Made by a program: the position numbers and the translations under genes. From an uncultured Bacillota bacterium (GTDB taxonomy: Bacteria; Bacillota; Clostridia; Caldicoprobacterales; UBA3941), in NCBI GenBank assembly GCA_937960725.1, contig CALGOY010000271.1:1-6390 (forward strand): a stretch of DNA of 6,390 nucleotides, given 5' to 3'. Shown here piece by piece: positions 5,511 to 6,390 of the stretch (within the stretch, counting starts at the first letter, position 1; each line of letters opens with the position of its first letter). Under the pieces are notes generated by a model. That model did no database searches. It saw only the letters and a program-made list of their open reading frames with translations, and had not been told where the DNA came from.

Positions 5511-5846
5511 GTGAAACTTCTTGTATTGGTATTGAATAATATAGATCTATTAGACGATTTGCTGCAAAATTTTATAAACTATGGGATAAAAGGAGCGACT
5601 ATAATAGATAGCACAGGTATGGCAAGGTTTCTTGCTTCACATAATAGCGAGGATCTTCCTATTTTCGGTTCTCTGAAATTAATGCTGGGCGGAAGAAATA
5701 ACTTTAACAAAACTATATTTATTGCACTAAAAGATGAACAAGTGGATACTTGTATAAAGTGTATAAAAGAAGTAATTGGCGATTTCGATGCGCCTGATTC
5801 AGGAATTCTATTTACTGTGCCAATCGATTATATAGAAGGACTTTAA
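5511..5846 (+). CDS. PII-like signalling protein linked to the antiporter
   Basis: The 111-residue soluble protein has the beta-alpha-beta-beta-alpha-beta order of the PII superfamily: strand 2-9, helix 11-24, strand 27-34, an extended T-loop region with GMARFL and PIFGSLKL (36-60), strand 66-72 (NKTIFIAL), helix 76-89 (containing VDTC as in GlnB-type proteins), a Gly-Asp-rich B-loop-like turn (90-98), and a last strand GILFTVPIDYI. PII proteins are trimers that bind ATP, ADP, cAMP or c-di-AMP in the clefts and control partner enzymes or transporters through the T-loop. The GlnB uridylylated tyrosine and the C-terminal extension are not evident, so this is a divergent PII-like protein. The GTG start has GGTGG 7 bases upstream. 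Its position directly after an antiporter lacking its sensor domain suggests that the antiporter is the partner; that is inference, and the ligand is unknown. Confidence 0.75.
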   Translation: MKLLVLVLNNIDLLDDLLQNFINYGIKGATIIDSTGMARFLASHNSEDLPIFGSLKLMLGGRNNFNKTIFIALKDEQVDTCIKCIKEVIGDFDAPDSGILFTVPIDYIEGL

Positions 5847-5901
5847 AGTAAGTTCAGGCTTTAAGCTATCTAGCCAGCATATTTAGTTTAACAGTAAAAA
5901 C

Positions 5902-5944
5902 AAGGGTATAGAAGAGGAATTTAATCATCTCCTTCTATACCCTT
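5902..5944. terminator. Bidirectional intrinsic terminator between convergent genes
   Basis: AAGGGTATAGAAG (5902-5914) and CTTCTATACCCTT (5932-5944) pair perfectly over 13 bases. The plus strand continues with TTTTGTTGTATT, ending the antiporter/PII-like unit 56 bases after the PII-like stop. The minus strand continues with TTGTTTTTAC, ending the PHP-type gene. The rest of the 134-base gap (5847-5980) shows nothing else I recognise. Confidence 0.88.
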
Positions 5945-5980
5945 TTGTTGTATTGTCATATTGCAGGATTTATGGTAGAG

Positions 5981-6390
5981 CTATAGTCTAATTGGCTGGC
6001 ACCAAGAGGTATTGCCAGCAAAATCTACGCATATGGCTTTTACATAGGACGCCTTATCTGGCAGCTTATATTCTGCATAAGTCAAAGGCTTGCCATCTTC
6101 CGCATGATATGACCGAAAACCTCTCGGAGTATAGATATAAATATTCCGGCTTGGAGAGCAGGAAAGCTTAGCAACCCCGTCCTCTACTATAAAGTCAATT
6201 ATATGGGGAGCTTCCTGCCCCTTTTGTGAAAAGGCTGCATAAAAACTGCCTTCGGAAATTGCTTCGATTATACCTCTATGGGTAAAATCATCGGTCTTAA
6301 CTACAATATAACCGCCGCAATAGGCATAAAGAGCCCCATGACCATCATCGGTTGCAAAACACCACATATTATTATTGTTCCACCAAAATT
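5981..6390 (-). CDS. PHP-family metallohydrolase (CehA/McbA-like), C-terminal part, cut by window edge
   Basis: The frame is open to the right edge (upstream codons read FWWNNNN before an internal Met at 6367), so this is the last 135 residues of a longer protein rather than a gene starting there; I see no ribosome binding site before that Met. The visible part begins with CFATDDGH (Asp-Asp-Gly-His at 6349-6338), resembling a late metal-binding DD.H motif of PHP-domain phosphoesterases. It continues with a GIIEAISEGSFYAAFS segment like the AL..G.FYAS stretch of that family. It ends in a beta-rich tail with IIDFIVEDGVAKLSCSPSR and YVKAICVDFAGNTSWCQPI, close in pattern to the typical YVR-D-G-AW-NPI ending. 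Such proteins hydrolyse phosphoesters or related bonds; the substrate is not predictable. The stop is followed by the shared terminator. The identification rests on motif memory, not on a search. Confidence 0.65.
   Translation of the reverse strand, partial: FWWNNNNMWCFATDDGHGALYAYCGGYIVVKTDDFTHRGIIEAISEGSFYAAFSQKGQEAPHIIDFIVEDGVAKLSCSPSRNIYIYTPRGFRSYHAEDGKPLTYAEYKLPDKASYVKAICVDFAGNTSWCQPIRL

Noticed and set aside
1..6390. CRISPR array, tRNA or rRNA genes
   Set aside because: No regularly spaced repeats, cloverleaf-like arms with a conserved T-loop, or rRNA segments were seen on either strand.

Overview
The window looks like chromosomal DNA of a low-GC Firmicute, most likely a member of the Clostridia. 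It is AT-rich, uses ATA, AGA and AGG codons freely, has strong GGAGG-type ribosome binding sites, uses some GTG starts, and has sigma-A-like promoters and classic intrinsic terminators. This assignment is an inference from composition and gene types; no species marker is present.

Layout. Positions 1-2552 are all minus strand: the first codons of a probable gatA, then gatC (Glu/Asp-tRNA amidotransferase), a 255-base intergenic region rich in inverted and direct repeats, a three-domain aminopeptidase P (615-2396) with its own near-consensus promoter (2470-2498), and the terminator of the next gene upstream. Positions 2538-3869 encode a lipoprotein NagZ-type beta-N-acetylglucosaminidase, also minus strand. 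Positions 3870-4188 are a divergent control region with back-to-back promoters that appear to share one palindromic -35 box. On the plus strand follow a CPA2-type cation:proton antiporter without a C-terminal nucleotide-binding domain (4189-5406) and a small PII-like protein (5511-5846). A bidirectional terminator (5902-5944) separates this pair from the 3' end of a convergent minus-strand gene, the C-terminal part of a PHP-family metallohydrolase that runs off the right edge.

How the genes relate. GatC, aminopeptidase P and NagZ are housekeeping functions (aminoacyl-tRNA formation, turnover of proline peptides, cell-wall recycling) and appear to be separate transcription units. The antiporter and PII-like gene form the one functional pair: a transporter core that lacks the usual cytosolic sensor domain, followed by a trimeric-sensor-type protein that could supply that sensing in trans. 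This pair, and the compact divergent promoter in front of it, are the most interesting parts of the window. The repeat-rich gap at 424-615 is the least explained stretch.
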